Shown here in pieces: positions 16,814-24,602 of a stretch of 32,225 nt of DNA. Within the stretch, counting starts at the first letter, position 1; each line of letters begins with the position of its first letter. Origin of the DNA: an uncultured Bacilli bacterium (GTDB taxonomy: Bacteria > Bacillota_I > Bacilli_A > RF39 > UBA660); NCBI GenBank assembly GCA_947589515.1, contig CANQBE010000012.1, positions 1 to 32,225 of the forward strand, in the 5' to 3' direction. The notes beneath the pieces are model-generated. The model was not told the origin of the DNA and ran no database searches. It worked only from the letters and a program-made list of their open reading frames with translations. The position numbers and the translations under genes are program-made.

Positions 16814-17371
16814 TTATATTTTCTTTTCTCCTAATTCTTTATGAATATCTAGTTCAGGACTTGTATATTTTTCTAATATCTGTTCCTGTTCCCAAAACTC
16901 TTTTTCTTTTTCTAAAAAAGCTATTTTTTCAGATGGTGTCATACTTCTAAATGATTCTTGATAGTTTGATAGGTGTTCTTCTTTTTTCATTTCAAAATCT
17001 TTTTCTACTTTTGATAATTCTTCATATTTAACTAGTTCTTTTTTTAATTCTTCTATATCGATATTGATATCAATATCTGGATAATCTTTTTTAAAATTTC
17101 TGAAAGATATTTTAGACAAAATCTTATTGAAGCCAAATAATATGAATGATGTAGCTATCACAGCACTCAAAACTCCTAACATATGTGATGGAAAAACTAA
17201 ATAAGGCCCTACAAAACAAATAACTTCTAGAACTCCGGTAATCAAAAAAAGTATTATGATTTGCTTGTCAGTACCATAAAATTTTCCATTCTTTACACCA
17301 TTTTTTGTATTATATAAAAGGTGATATCCATCATAGTTTTCATCTGTAATTTCTAATTTCTTTTCTTCCAT
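16814..17371 (-). CDS. uncharacterised membrane protein, copy 1 of a tandem pair
   Basis: A 185-aa protein of unknown function. A polar N-terminus (KKLEITDENY) leads into two or three hydrophobic helices (about residues 35-90). A charged, probably coiled-coil C-terminal half follows, with FKKDYPDIDINID, HLSNYQESFRSMTPSEKIAFLEKEKEFWEQE in part and a short tail. The C-terminal half and first 13 residues are almost identical to the copy at 17558-18127, but the membrane part shares no clear similarity. It lies between a polA 3' remnant and mutM, on the same strand, with GAGGAG ahead of the start. Confidence 0.72.
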   Translation of the reverse strand: MEEKKLEITDENYDGYHLLYNTKNGVKNGKFYGTDKQIIILFLITGVLEVICFVGPYLVFPSHMLGVLSAVIATSFILFGFNKILSKISFRNFKKDYPDIDINIDIEELKKELVKYEELSKVEKDFEMKKEEHLSNYQESFRSMTPSEKIAFLEKEKEFWEQEQILEKYTSPELDIHKELGEKKI

Positions 17372-17433
17372 AAATTGTTTCTCCTCTTTGTAAATTATTT
17401 CATATTATACATTTTTTTCATAAATATCAAGTG

Positions 17434-17530
17434 TTATTTAGCCTCGTACCAATCAGATCCGGTTTCAATATCTACTTTTAATGGTACATTTAACTGGTAG
17501 GTATTTTCCATAATTCTTTGTATGATTTTT
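17434..17530 (-). pseudogene. polA: polA 3'-end remnant (30 codons)
   Basis: This minus-strand stretch encodes the last 30 residues of the polA product (ending SDWYEAK and TAA) with a single substitution, V to I, and a few silent changes. Similarity to the intact gene (18193-18289) stops abruptly at about 17531-17535, next to AT-rich sequence containing an in-frame stop. There is no ribosome-binding site, so it is a duplication scar rather than a gene. It also carries over the polA-to-next-gene spacer. Confidence 0.88.
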
Positions 17531-17557
17531 TATATTATCATAATATATTTTACAGTT

Positions 17558-18127
17558 TTATTGTATGTTACTTTTTCCTAATTTTTTATGAATATCTAGT
17601 TCAGAAGTTTCATGCTTTTCTAAGATAGCTTCTTGTTCCCAAAACTCTTTTTCTTTTTCTAAAAAAGCAATTTTTTCAGATGGTGTCATACTTCTAAATG
17701 ATTCTTGATAGTTTGATAGGTGTTCTTCTTTCTGTTCTTCAAAATTTTTTTCTACTTTTGATAACCCTTTATATTTTACTAGTGCTTTTTTTAATTCTTC
17801 TTTATTGATATTGATATCAATATCTGGATAATCTTCTTTGAAATTTTTGAGAGACGTTTTACATAGAATCTTCTTTGAAACAAATATTAAAAAGCATTCA
17901 CAAAATCCTATCATTATCAAAGTTGTAATAATTCCTAGTGGAGTTGCACCTAATAGTTCTCCTATAATCAGTACTAGATTTGGAGCATTAACTGTCACAG
18001 CTACCAAAAGAGCAATCCATATTGTAAATTGTTTCATATCCACATAGTCTCTACCTTTTTGTATATCATATAAATGACGATATGCATTATAGTTTTCATC
18101 TGTGATTTCTAATTTCTTTTCTTTCAT
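17558..18127 (-). CDS. uncharacterised membrane protein, copy 2 of a tandem pair
   Basis: A 189-aa paralogue of the protein at 16814-17371. It shares the N-terminal KKLEITDENY and a C-terminal half of near-identical sequence (YPDIDININKEELKK, then SNYQESFRSMTPSEKIAFLE). Its hydrophobic middle (about residues 33-92, starting MKQFTIWIALLVAV) is different in sequence although of similar length and hydrophobicity. The function is unknown. It follows polA by 65 bases on the same strand with a GAGGAG site; the position next to intact polA suggests this is the original locus. Confidence 0.72.
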   Translation of the reverse strand: MKEKKLEITDENYNAYRHLYDIQKGRDYVDMKQFTIWIALLVAVTVNAPNLVLIIGELLGATPLGIITTLIMIGFCECFLIFVSKKILCKTSLKNFKEDYPDIDININKEELKKALVKYKGLSKVEKNFEEQKEEHLSNYQESFRSMTPSEKIAFLEKEKEFWEQEAILEKHETSELDIHKKLGKSNIQ

Positions 18128-18192
18128 AAATAAGTTCTCCTCTTGTAAAGTATTTCCTATTATAATACACTTTTTTTCATAAATATCAAGTG

Positions 18193-20820
18193 TTATTTAG
18201 CTTCATACCAATCAGATCCGGTTTCAATATCTACTTTTAATGGTACATTTAACTGGTAGGTATTTTCCATAATTCTTTGTACGATTTCTTTTACGGTATC
18301 TAATTCACTATTTAGAACATTGAAAACAAGTTCATCATGTACTTGGATTAACATTTTACTCTTTAAATTTCTTTCTTTAAATTCTTGGAAGATTTCAATC
18401 ATAGCTTTCTTTAAAATATCAGCACTACTACCTTGAACAGGTGTATTTAAAGCAATTCTTTCTCCCTGTTGGCGAATCATGTAATTTTTATTATTTAACT
18501 CTTCAATTACCCTTTTACGATTCATAATCGTTTTTACATATCCTTTTTCTTTAGCATCTGCAATTACCTCTTGCATATATTCTTTAATTCTTGGATAAGT
18601 ATCTAGATATGAATCAATAAAACTTTTTGCAGAGATAATATCGATTCCTAAATCTTCTGAAAGACCAAAACTACTAATTCCATATAAAATTCCAAAGTTG
18701 ACAGCTTTTGCTGTTCTTCTCATATTTTTATCTACTTGATCCATTGGAACGCCAAAGATATCAGAAGCTGTTTTGGCATGAATATCAGCTCCATGAATAA
18801 AAGCATCAATTAAGTTATCAGCATTGGCAAATGATGCAAATAAACGTAATTCAATTTGTGAATAATCGCTCGATAAAATGCAGGAATCTGTTTCCGGAAT
18901 GAAAGCCTTACGAATTAGTTTTCCTTCTTCCGTTCGAATCGGAATATTTTGTAGATTTGGACTAATCGAAGATAATCTTCCTGTTCTCGTTAATGTTTGG
19001 GTAAAAATCGTATGAATCTTACCATCTTCCATAATTTCACTTATTAATCCTATTACATAATTACTTAAAATCTTGGTAAGCATCCGATATTCTAATACCT
19101 TATCTACAATTGGATAAGTTCCTACTAGTTTATCTAAGATTTCTTTACTCGTTGAATAATTATTATCTTTTATTTTTTTAGGATAAGGAATTTCTAGTTT
19201 TTCAAATAAAATAGTACCTAACTGTTTTGGAGATGAAATATTAAATTCACCACCAGCAATTTCATAGATTTCTGTTTCTAATTTTTGAATCTTTACTTCT
19301 AATTCTTTCCCTGTTTTTTCTAAGTAAGTTCTATCTACTCGAATTCCTGTAAATTCCATATCCGTTAATACTTCTACTAAAGGCATTTCAATATTATGGA
19401 ATAACATTAAAGACTGATCTTCTTTTAATTCTTTTAAAAATTCATCTTTGGTCTCATAAATAAAACATGCTTTTTCTAAACAAATTTTCGCAATTTCTTC
19501 GATAGAAGGTTCATGCGTTTTGGCACCCTTTCCAAAGAAATCATCATAAAAAGGAATTTGATATCCTTTATTATGTGCTAAATAACTAATATCATCTTTA
19601 ATATTATAATTTAATAAATAAGCAGCAATCATCAAATCGTAATTACACTCACTAACACTAATATTTTCTTTTCTAAAAATATAGGATACCTTTTTTAAAT
19701 CATAGGTTAACATTTCTTTGTTATTATTTAAGATTGTTGGATTTTTGATTAATACATCAAAAGGAATGAACACACTAACATCCTCATTATAAATTCCTAC
19801 ACCATATACTTTATCTTTATGATAATTGGTGCCAAAGATTTCTAGATATAAAGCATAATCTTTGTCTAAAGTAAAATTCGATAAATCCTCTAAAATTTCT
19901 ACTTTGACTTCTTCCTGAACTTTTTCTTGTTTTACATCTGATTGTAGGAGATCCTTTGCAATATCTAATTTTTTAATCAGTGAATAAAATTCTAATTCTT
20001 CTAATAATTGCATATATTCTAAAGCGTGAATTCCTTGATAATGGATATTTTCTAAGTCTGTATTAATTGGCACATCACAGTAAATTGTCGCAATATCATA
20101 ACTCATATAAGCATTTTCTTTATCTAGTAATAATTTTTCTTTGGTTTTCCCACTGATTTCATCGATATGTTGATATAAATTATCTAGTGTTTGATATTTA
20201 CTAAGAAGAGAAATGGCTGTTTTTTCTCCAATTCCTTTTACCCCTGGAATATTATCGCTAGCATCCCCCATTAATGCTTTTAAATCAATCATTCCAATGG
20301 GCTCTACACCATACGTTTCTTTAAAAACTTGTCTATCCATCCGGATAAATCCTGTTTGTTTTAATAATTTTACATCTACTTCATCGGTAATTAATTGTAG
20401 TAAATCTTTATCACTACTAATAATAGTAGCAATAAAATCAGGATTATTGTTTACTTCTTTCGCAAAAGTTCCAATGATATCATCAGCTTCATAGTTATCG
20501 ATTTCAAAATAATGAATTCCCATTGCTTCGCAAATTTTTTTGGCAACTGGAAACTGTTGTTTTAATTCATCAGGTGTTTCACTTCTACCACCTTTATAAG
20601 ATTCATATTTATCATGTCTAAATGTTTTTCCTTTATCAAATGCAATCATGATGTATTCTGGTTTTTCTTCTGTAATGATCTTATTAATCATATTAATAAA
20701 ACCATAGACAGCATTGGTAGGAAATCCTTTGGAGTTTTTCATGATATTTCCCGTATAAGCGGTTGCATAATAACTTCGAAATAATAAATTATTACCATCG
20801 ACTAAAATTACTTTTTTCAT
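18193..20820 (-). CDS. polA: DNA polymerase I
   Basis: An 875-aa family A polymerase for repair and Okazaki-fragment processing. The N-terminal 5'-nuclease has VDGNNLLFRSYYA, FDKGKTFRHDKY, YEADDIIGT, SSDKDLLQL and MGDASDNIPGVKGIGEKTA. The middle 3'-5' exonuclease domain is present, but the motif I position reads YLEIF instead of DTE, so proofreading is probably inactive, as in Bacillus PolI. The polymerase domain has motif A (SSDYSQIELRL), motif B (RRTAKAVNFGILYG) and motif C (QVHDELVFN, about 826-834). ATG 20820 follows AGGTGAAGAGT; an in-frame GTG nine bases upstream is part of that site. Confidence 0.97.
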   Translation of the reverse strand: MKKVILVDGNNLLFRSYYATAYTGNIMKNSKGFPTNAVYGFINMINKIITEEKPEYIMIAFDKGKTFRHDKYESYKGGRSETPDELKQQFPVAKKICEAMGIHYFEIDNYEADDIIGTFAKEVNNNPDFIATIISSDKDLLQLITDEVDVKLLKQTGFIRMDRQVFKETYGVEPIGMIDLKALMGDASDNIPGVKGIGEKTAISLLSKYQTLDNLYQHIDEISGKTKEKLLLDKENAYMSYDIATIYCDVPINTDLENIHYQGIHALEYMQLLEELEFYSLIKKLDIAKDLLQSDVKQEKVQEEVKVEILEDLSNFTLDKDYALYLEIFGTNYHKDKVYGVGIYNEDVSVFIPFDVLIKNPTILNNNKEMLTYDLKKVSYIFRKENISVSECNYDLMIAAYLLNYNIKDDISYLAHNKGYQIPFYDDFFGKGAKTHEPSIEEIAKICLEKACFIYETKDEFLKELKEDQSLMLFHNIEMPLVEVLTDMEFTGIRVDRTYLEKTGKELEVKIQKLETEIYEIAGGEFNISSPKQLGTILFEKLEIPYPKKIKDNNYSTSKEILDKLVGTYPIVDKVLEYRMLTKILSNYVIGLISEIMEDGKIHTIFTQTLTRTGRLSSISPNLQNIPIRTEEGKLIRKAFIPETDSCILSSDYSQIELRLFASFANADNLIDAFIHGADIHAKTASDIFGVPMDQVDKNMRRTAKAVNFGILYGISSFGLSEDLGIDIISAKSFIDSYLDTYPRIKEYMQEVIADAKEKGYVKTIMNRKRVIEELNNKNYMIRQQGERIALNTPVQGSSADILKKAMIEIFQEFKERNLKSKMLIQVHDELVFNVLNSELDTVKEIVQRIMENTYQLNVPLKVDIETGSDWYEAK

Positions 20821-20872
20821 ACTCTTCACCTACACTTATTATATCATAGGTTCTTTAGAATTTCTCTAAATT

Positions 20873-21016
20873 TTACTTGATATGAAGTACAATTTCTTGA
20901 TTTTGTTTTTGAACGTCTTCTTGCATTTCTAAGCGATTCATACGTAAACTTATGGCATACGTGAATACTGCAACTCCTATATAAATTAAAGCAATGATTT
21001 TAATATCTTTTTTCAT
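20873..21016 (-). CDS. 47-aa single-pass membrane protein, divergent from lexA, predicted SOS-regulated
   Basis: The frame starts with ATG at 21016 after a near-perfect AAGGAGG and stops at 20873. The product has a short basic N-terminus (MKKDIK), one hydrophobic helix at about residues 6-24 (IIALIYIGVAVFTYAIS), and a polar, Q/E/N-rich tail of about 22 residues that looks amphipathic (RMNRLEMQEDVQKQNQEIV). It has a strong promoter whose spacer is a LexA-box-like palindrome. In B. subtilis and S. aureus the gene divergent from lexA (yneA, sosA) encodes a larger single-pass, SOS-induced division inhibitor. By position and topology this is a minimal counterpart. It has no LysM domain. The function is inferred, not shown by sequence similarity. 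Confidence 0.75.
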   Translation of the reverse strand: MKKDIKIIALIYIGVAVFTYAISLRMNRLEMQEDVQKQNQEIVLHIK

Positions 21017-21046
21017 ATTCTTTCCTCCTTGTTTTTTTCTAATTTC

Positions 21047-21075
21047 ATTTTATATAAAACAAATGTTTGTGTCAA
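21047..21075 (-). promoter_or_regulatory. sigma-A promoter of the 47-aa gene
   Basis: On the minus strand, TTGACA (21075-21070) and TAAAAT (21052-21047) have a 17-base spacer. A LexA-box-like palindrome fills most of the spacer. Confidence 0.75.
21056..21069 (-). promoter_or_regulatory. LexA-box-like operator 1
   Basis: CAAACATTTGTTTT matches the Firmicute SOS consensus CGAACATATGTTCG (C/T at position 13) at 11 of 14 positions by eye. It lies between the -35 and -10 of the 47-aa gene, a position where LexA would block transcription. Confidence 0.65.
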
Positions 21076-21083
21076 TAGATTTT

Positions 21084-21097
21084 TGAACATTTGTTTG
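21084..21097 (+). promoter_or_regulatory. LexA-box-like operator 2
   Basis: TGAACATTTGTTTG matches the Firmicute SOS consensus (C/T at position 13) at 12 of 14 positions by eye. It overlaps the lexA -35 hexamer, consistent with autorepression. It shares the core AACATTTGTTT with operator 1. Confidence 0.7.
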
Positions 21098-21123
21098 ACA
21101 TTTGACAATTTTCATGTTAAAAT
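21095..21123 (+). promoter_or_regulatory. lexA: sigma-A promoter of lexA
   Basis: TTGACA (21095-21100) and TAAAAT (21118-21123) are 17 bases apart, followed by an AAAGGAGAG ribosome-binding site. Confidence 0.75.
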
Positions 21124-21144
21124 AAAAATGTAAAGGAGAGAAAT

Positions 21145-21762
21145 ATGGAAAAATTAACAGATCGTCAAAAAGATATTCTTGATGTTTTAAAAAAATTTAT
21201 TGCCCAAAATGGCTTTCCTCCTACTGTAAGAGAAATTGGAGCAGTTTTAGGATTATCTTCTTCTGCTACTACACATTTTCATTTAAAAAAATTAGAGGAA
21301 AAGGGATATATCAAAAAAGATTCTGCTAAAAATCGTACAATTGAACTATTAGTACCAAATGAATATTTAGAAACCAATGATAAAGTTGTAGAAGTTCCCC
21401 TTCTTGGTAAGGTTACAGCAGGTAATCCCATCGAAGCCATTGAAATGCCGGATGAATTTTTTAGTCTTCCGGTTGGATTACTTCCTAATAAAAAAGAGGT
21501 ATTTACTTTAAAAGTTAGTGGTGAATCCATGATTAATGTTGGTATTTACGATGGTGATATTATCATTGTACAACGACAAAATACAGCAAATAATGGAGAT
21601 ACAGTAGTTGCCATGACCGAAGAAAATACTGTAACCGTCAAAACTTTCTATAAAGAAAAAGATTACATTCGTTTACAACCAGAAAATGATTTTATGTCAC
21701 CTATTATTCTTCCTAATGTTACCATTTTAGGAAAAGTAATTGGTCTATATCGAAAATTATAA
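21145..21762 (+). CDS. lexA: SOS repressor LexA
   Basis: A 205-aa repressor of normal length. The N-terminal winged helix-turn-helix has RQKDILDVLKKFI, PPTVREIGAVLGLSS and HLKKLEEKGYIKKD. The self-cleavage site is A92-G93 (KVTAGNP), with catalytic S128 in VSGESMINVGIYDGD and K166 in TVKTFYKEKDYIRLQPEN, so RecA-stimulated autoproteolysis should be intact. It has its own promoter overlapped by an operator. It is divergent from the 47-aa membrane protein gene and ends in a bidirectional terminator. Confidence 0.97.
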   Translation: MEKLTDRQKDILDVLKKFIAQNGFPPTVREIGAVLGLSSSATTHFHLKKLEEKGYIKKDSAKNRTIELLVPNEYLETNDKVVEVPLLGKVTAGNPIEAIEMPDEFFSLPVGLLPNKKEVFTLKVSGESMINVGIYDGDIIIVQRQNTANNGDTVVAMTEENTVTVKTFYKEKDYIRLQPENDFMSPIILPNVTILGKVIGLYRKL

Positions 21763-21769
21763 CCAAAAG

Positions 21770-21800
21770 AAAACGAGTTCATCATTCATGACTCGTTTTT
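21770..21800. terminator. bidirectional terminator between lexA and tcdA
   Basis: AAAACGAGT (21770-21778) pairs with ACTCGTTTT (21791-21799). The tcdA stop lies in the loop. T-runs occur in both directions. Confidence 0.85.
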
Positions 21801-22471
21801 ATAATGGAATTCACTAGATAACTAGCGATTAATAAACCGGCACTACTAGGTACAAAACTAGTAGAACCTGGAACTCTATCTTGAACTTTGATGGGTAGTT
21901 CACTACTCCATAAAACAGGAATTTTTTCTTTGATGTTTTCCTCTCGAATCCATTTTCTTAAAATTTTAGCAAGTGGATCGTAACTAGTTTTTCTAATATC
22001 ATCAATTCTTAACTTCCTAGGATCTAATTTATTACCAGTTCCCATGGAAGAAATGATAGGAATGTTTTGATGGATGCAAGTTTTTATAATTTCTTTTTTG
22101 GTAGTTATGGTATCACAGGCATCTACAATATAATCGGGATGATATTTTAAAATAACATCTTCTGTATTCTGATGATCCAAAAATAAATCTATGGTAGTTA
22201 CTTTACAGTTTTGATTGATATCTAGGATTCGTTCTTTCATTACCTCTACTTTTTTTCTTCCCATGGTAGAATCTAAGGCAATGATTTGTCTATTTTTATT
22301 CGTGATATCTACAAGGTCATGGTCGACAATTATGATATTTTCGATACCACTTCTTACTAATGCTTCTACTGTGTATCCACCTACTCCACCAATACCAATT
22401 ATCATTACGGAGGTCTGTTTCAGTTTGTCAATATTCTGAATACCAATTAATTTTTCCAATCTAGATAACAT
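21782..22471 (-). CDS. tcdA: tRNA threonylcarbamoyladenosine dehydratase, ThiF/MoeB fold
   Basis: A 229-aa E1-like enzyme that cyclises t6A37 to ct6A in ANN-decoding tRNAs, using ATP. It begins LSRLEKLIGIQNIDKLKQ, then has the nucleotide-binding GIGGVGGYTVEALVRSGI, VDHDLVDITNKNRQ with the conserved acidic residue and arginine, GRKKVEVMKERI and DACDTITTKKEII. The near-terminal VPGSTSFVPSSAGLLIAS is typical of TcdA/CsdL. The start follows GTAGGTG. The 6S RNA gene lies just upstream on the same strand. Confidence 0.92.
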   Translation of the reverse strand: MLSRLEKLIGIQNIDKLKQTSVMIIGIGGVGGYTVEALVRSGIENIIIVDHDLVDITNKNRQIIALDSTMGRKKVEVMKERILDINQNCKVTTIDLFLDHQNTEDVILKYHPDYIVDACDTITTKKEIIKTCIHQNIPIISSMGTGNKLDPRKLRIDDIRKTSYDPLAKILRKWIREENIKEKIPVLWSSELPIKVQDRVPGSTSFVPSSAGLLIASYLVNSIIKTSHE

Positions 22472-22499
22472 CTTTACACCTACCTATCAACAACAAAAA

Positions 22500-22675
22500 A
22501 AGTCCAAAGGGTCGATATGTCTAACGATAAAACCTGCATTTGTACAGGTGGGTGCTCTTACGCAGTTTTCTAGGATTCCTTTTCTAATGGAAAGGCATTC
22601 AACACAAACTGCTTGATCGGATGCTCCCGTATCGTTCTAATTAGTCGGTTTTATATGTGACAAACTCGATTCCTC
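22500..22675 (-). ncRNA. ssrS: 6S RNA
   Basis: A minus-strand non-coding stretch of about 175 bases with the hallmarks of 6S RNA, which mimics an open promoter and binds the housekeeping RNA polymerase. The segment GAAAACTGCG...CACCCACCTGTAC (about 22575-22541) resembles the AAAACTGCG...CATTCACCTTGA part of E. coli 6S RNA and ends in the small CCTG/CAGG hairpin. The 5' and 3' ends can form the imperfect closing stem (TCGA and TTTGTC near the 5' end with GACA and TCGA near the 3' end). A T-run follows at 22501-22495. A consensus -10 precedes it. The ends are estimates. Confidence 0.82.
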
Positions 22676-22681
22676 TAGACA

Positions 22682-22687
22682 ATTATA
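22682..22687 (-). promoter_or_regulatory. -10 element of the 6S RNA promoter
   Basis: TATAAT on the minus strand, within TATACTATAAT, places the transcription start near 22675. No convincing -35 hexamer was found at the usual distance. The region 22676-22809 otherwise holds only the upstream region of ytaF. Confidence 0.6.
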
Positions 22688-22809
22688 GTATATCATAGAA
22701 ATACGATTTTTATACTTTTTTTACTTAACTTTACATAAATTTTTTATTACTATAGAAAATGCCCTATCTAATTTTTATATTTTTCATATAGTACACCAGG
22801 TGAATCCTT

Positions 22810-23427
22810 ATGCTTCCTATCATTTCTCTATTTATTTTATTGATTGCTACTTCATTTGATCATTTGATAGCTGGTTTTTCCATTGGAATGGAAAAAATAA
22901 AAGTTTCCGTTTTGGCTATGATTCTATTAAGTGGCATTGGTTCTTTCTGTTTCCTTTTATCTTGCTTGTTTGGTGAACAAATGATAGCTGTTCTTCCTAA
23001 TCGTATCCTTTCCTTTCTGTCTACTTTTTTCTTTTTCTTGTTAGGTAGTAAAAAGATTATCGAAAGTTTTGGACAAAAGCAGAAAGAAAAAAGAAATCCT
23101 ATGCTTCCTATCAAATTCAACGATATTTTCTGTATTTATCAAAATCCTCAAGCAGCAGATTTAGATGATTCAAAAACCCTTTCTATCCAAGAACTTGTTT
23201 TGCTTGGTATTACCTTATCTTTTGATAATCTCACAATTGGTATGATATTAGGGATACCTTCCTATTTTCTTTTAATTTTCATAACTCTTCATTTTTTCAT
23301 CAGTTTTTTCTTATTTTACGTTGGTAACCGCATCTCTTATTCTAAATGGAAAACCAGTTCTAATACCATTACTTTTTTCAGTGGTGTCATTTTTTTACTG
23401 ATCGGATTTTATCGAATCTTTTACTAA
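22810..23427 (+). CDS. ytaF: YtaF-like sporulation membrane protein
   Basis: A 205-aa membrane protein of six helices in two repeats (MntP-like fold). Each half carries the SFD motif: ATSFDHLIAGFSIG near the N-terminus and TLSFDNLTIGMILG in the second half. A soluble linker with AADLDDSKTLSIQELVLLGI is typical of YtaF. YtaF is annotated as a sporulation protein and is related to manganese exporters, but transport is unproven. In Bacillus ytaF is next to mutM and polA; here it is about 6 kb away. The start lies eight bases from AGGTGA. Confidence 0.85.
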   Translation: MLPIISLFILLIATSFDHLIAGFSIGMEKIKVSVLAMILLSGIGSFCFLLSCLFGEQMIAVLPNRILSFLSTFFFFLLGSKKIIESFGQKQKEKRNPMLPIKFNDIFCIYQNPQAADLDDSKTLSIQELVLLGITLSFDNLTIGMILGIPSYFLLIFITLHFFISFFLFYVGNRISYSKWKTSSNTITFFSGVIFLLIGFYRIFY

Positions 23428-23468
23428 TTTTTTTCATTAGTTTGCATATATTACATTAGGTGATTATC

Positions 23469-24236
23469 TTGGTTTTTAACTATGAAGATATTACGTTATA
23501 TTATGAAAAAGTAGGACAAGGGAAAAAAAGTATTATGATTCTTCCTGGTTGGGGAGAAACTAGAAGTACTTTTACTTACATGATCAATTTCTTAAAGGAT
23601 TATTTTACAGTGTATATTGTCGATTATCCAGGATTTGGAAACAGTCCTTTTCCTAATAGAGATTTAACAATTTATGATTATACCGATGCTATCTACGAAT
23701 GGATACAAGACCTTCAAGTAGAAGATCCTATTTTAATTGGACATTCCTTCGGAGGGAGAATCATTACTACTTTACTAGGTTATTATCACTATTCTTTTTC
23801 TAATATTATTCTCATGAATAGTGCTGGTATTAAACCTAAAAAGACATTTTACCAAATACTTAGAACTTACTGTTATAAGTTATTAAAAAGAAGCATTCAA
23901 ATTTTTCCTAAAAAATATCGAACTTCCTTTCAAGAATATTTATTTGATAAATTCGCATCTAGTGACTATAAAGATTTAGATCCAAATATGATGAAAACAT
24001 TTCGTAATGTTGTGAATGAAGATTTAAAGCCATATTTAAAATATATCAAGGCACGAACTTTATTAATTTGGGGTAATTTAGACGACAGTACTCCTGTCAA
24101 AGATGGTTATACCATGAATCAACTCATTAAAAATTCAGAACTTATTATCTTAGAAGGAACTAGCCATTTTACTTATTTACAAAGACCAGATTTAATCAAT
24201 CGAATTCTTTATGAGCAATTAAAAGATGAGATCTAA
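23469..24236 (+). CDS. alpha/beta-fold hydrolase
   Basis: A 255-aa soluble alpha/beta hydrolase. It has the oxyanion-region LPGWGETRSTF, the nucleophile elbow GHSFGGRIITT, an acid in WGNLDDSTPV and the histidine in GTSHFTYLQRP, so the catalytic triad is complete. A helical lid lies around residues 125-185. The substrate is unknown; esterase, lipase and haloperoxidase-like members share this pattern. A TTG start at 23469 fits the AGGTG site; the GTG at 23460 is part of that site. It is 41 bases after ytaF and may be cotranscribed. Confidence 0.87.
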   Translation: MVFNYEDITLYYEKVGQGKKSIMILPGWGETRSTFTYMINFLKDYFTVYIVDYPGFGNSPFPNRDLTIYDYTDAIYEWIQDLQVEDPILIGHSFGGRIITTLLGYYHYSFSNIILMNSAGIKPKKTFYQILRTYCYKLLKRSIQIFPKKYRTSFQEYLFDKFASSDYKDLDPNMMKTFRNVVNEDLKPYLKYIKARTLLIWGNLDDSTPVKDGYTMNQLIKNSELIILEGTSHFTYLQRPDLINRILYEQLKDEI

Positions 24237-24249
24237 TCAATCTCATCTT
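24223..24249. terminator. bidirectional hairpin between the hydrolase and small membrane protein genes
   Basis: AAGATGAGAT (24223-24232) pairs with ATCTCATCTT (24240-24249) around a 7-base loop. Both convergent stops lie in it. Confidence 0.75.
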
Positions 24250-24556
24250 ATCTTTTCTTCCATAAAATTCTAACGGTATAAAATAGGAAAACAGCAAACA
24301 TTAGTACATAAATCCACATTAAAATCGTACTAATAATACCATCTGTATATTTATTAATCACCCCAGGAATACTTTCTGGAAAATATTTACCAATAAAACT
24401 ACTAATTTCACTAACACCTAAATTATTTTTAATAAAAGTTAGAATTCGAAAGAAAATGTCTAAAGATGCAATAAAGTAAACACTACTATCTAATCTTCTA
24501 AAAAAACAAACTCCTGCTACAATTAATACAATTAATAATACAACATCAAAACTCAT
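24248..24556 (-). CDS. uncharacterised small membrane protein
   Basis: A 102-aa protein that I cannot assign. It has an N-terminal helix (VVLLIVLIVAGVCFF), a semi-polar segment of about 50 residues (IASLDIFFRILTFIKNNLG, SSFIGKYFPESIP), and a C-terminal helix (ILMWIYVLMFAVFLFY) ending in the basic tail ILWKKR. The start follows AAGAGG. It is separated from the upstream hydrolase-fold gene by that gene's terminator, so it is probably monocistronic. Confidence 0.65.
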   Translation of the reverse strand: MSFDVVLLIVLIVAGVCFFRRLDSSVYFIASLDIFFRILTFIKNNLGVSEISSFIGKYFPESIPGVINKYTDGIISTILMWIYVLMFAVFLFYTVRILWKKR

Positions 24557-24602
24557 ACGCTTACCTCTTTCTATTATATAGAAATCGTATCACAAAATTC
24601 AT

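Larger units (their letters stand above)
16814..18289. repeat. tandem duplication: membrane-protein gene plus polA 3' end
   Basis: Two direct units are visible: 16814 to about 17530 and 17558 to about 18289. Each consists of a membrane-protein gene, its upstream spacer (TTTTTTTCATAAATATCAAG and neighbours) and the last 30 codons of polA. The gene 3' halves and the polA part differ at only a few positions, while the central part of the genes is unalignable by eye. This looks like one duplication event followed by divergence or replacement of the middle. Confidence 0.85.

Noticed and set aside
17434..17530. A second short gene encoding a PolA C-terminal peptide
   Set aside because: There is no ribosome-binding site, an in-frame stop lies just upstream, and it is an exact partial copy of polA; better called a duplication scar.
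21019..21144. Riboswitch or other structured leader in the lexA upstream region
   Set aside because: The interval is fully explained by two promoters, two operators and the ribosome-binding sites; no stable stem other than the operator palindromes.
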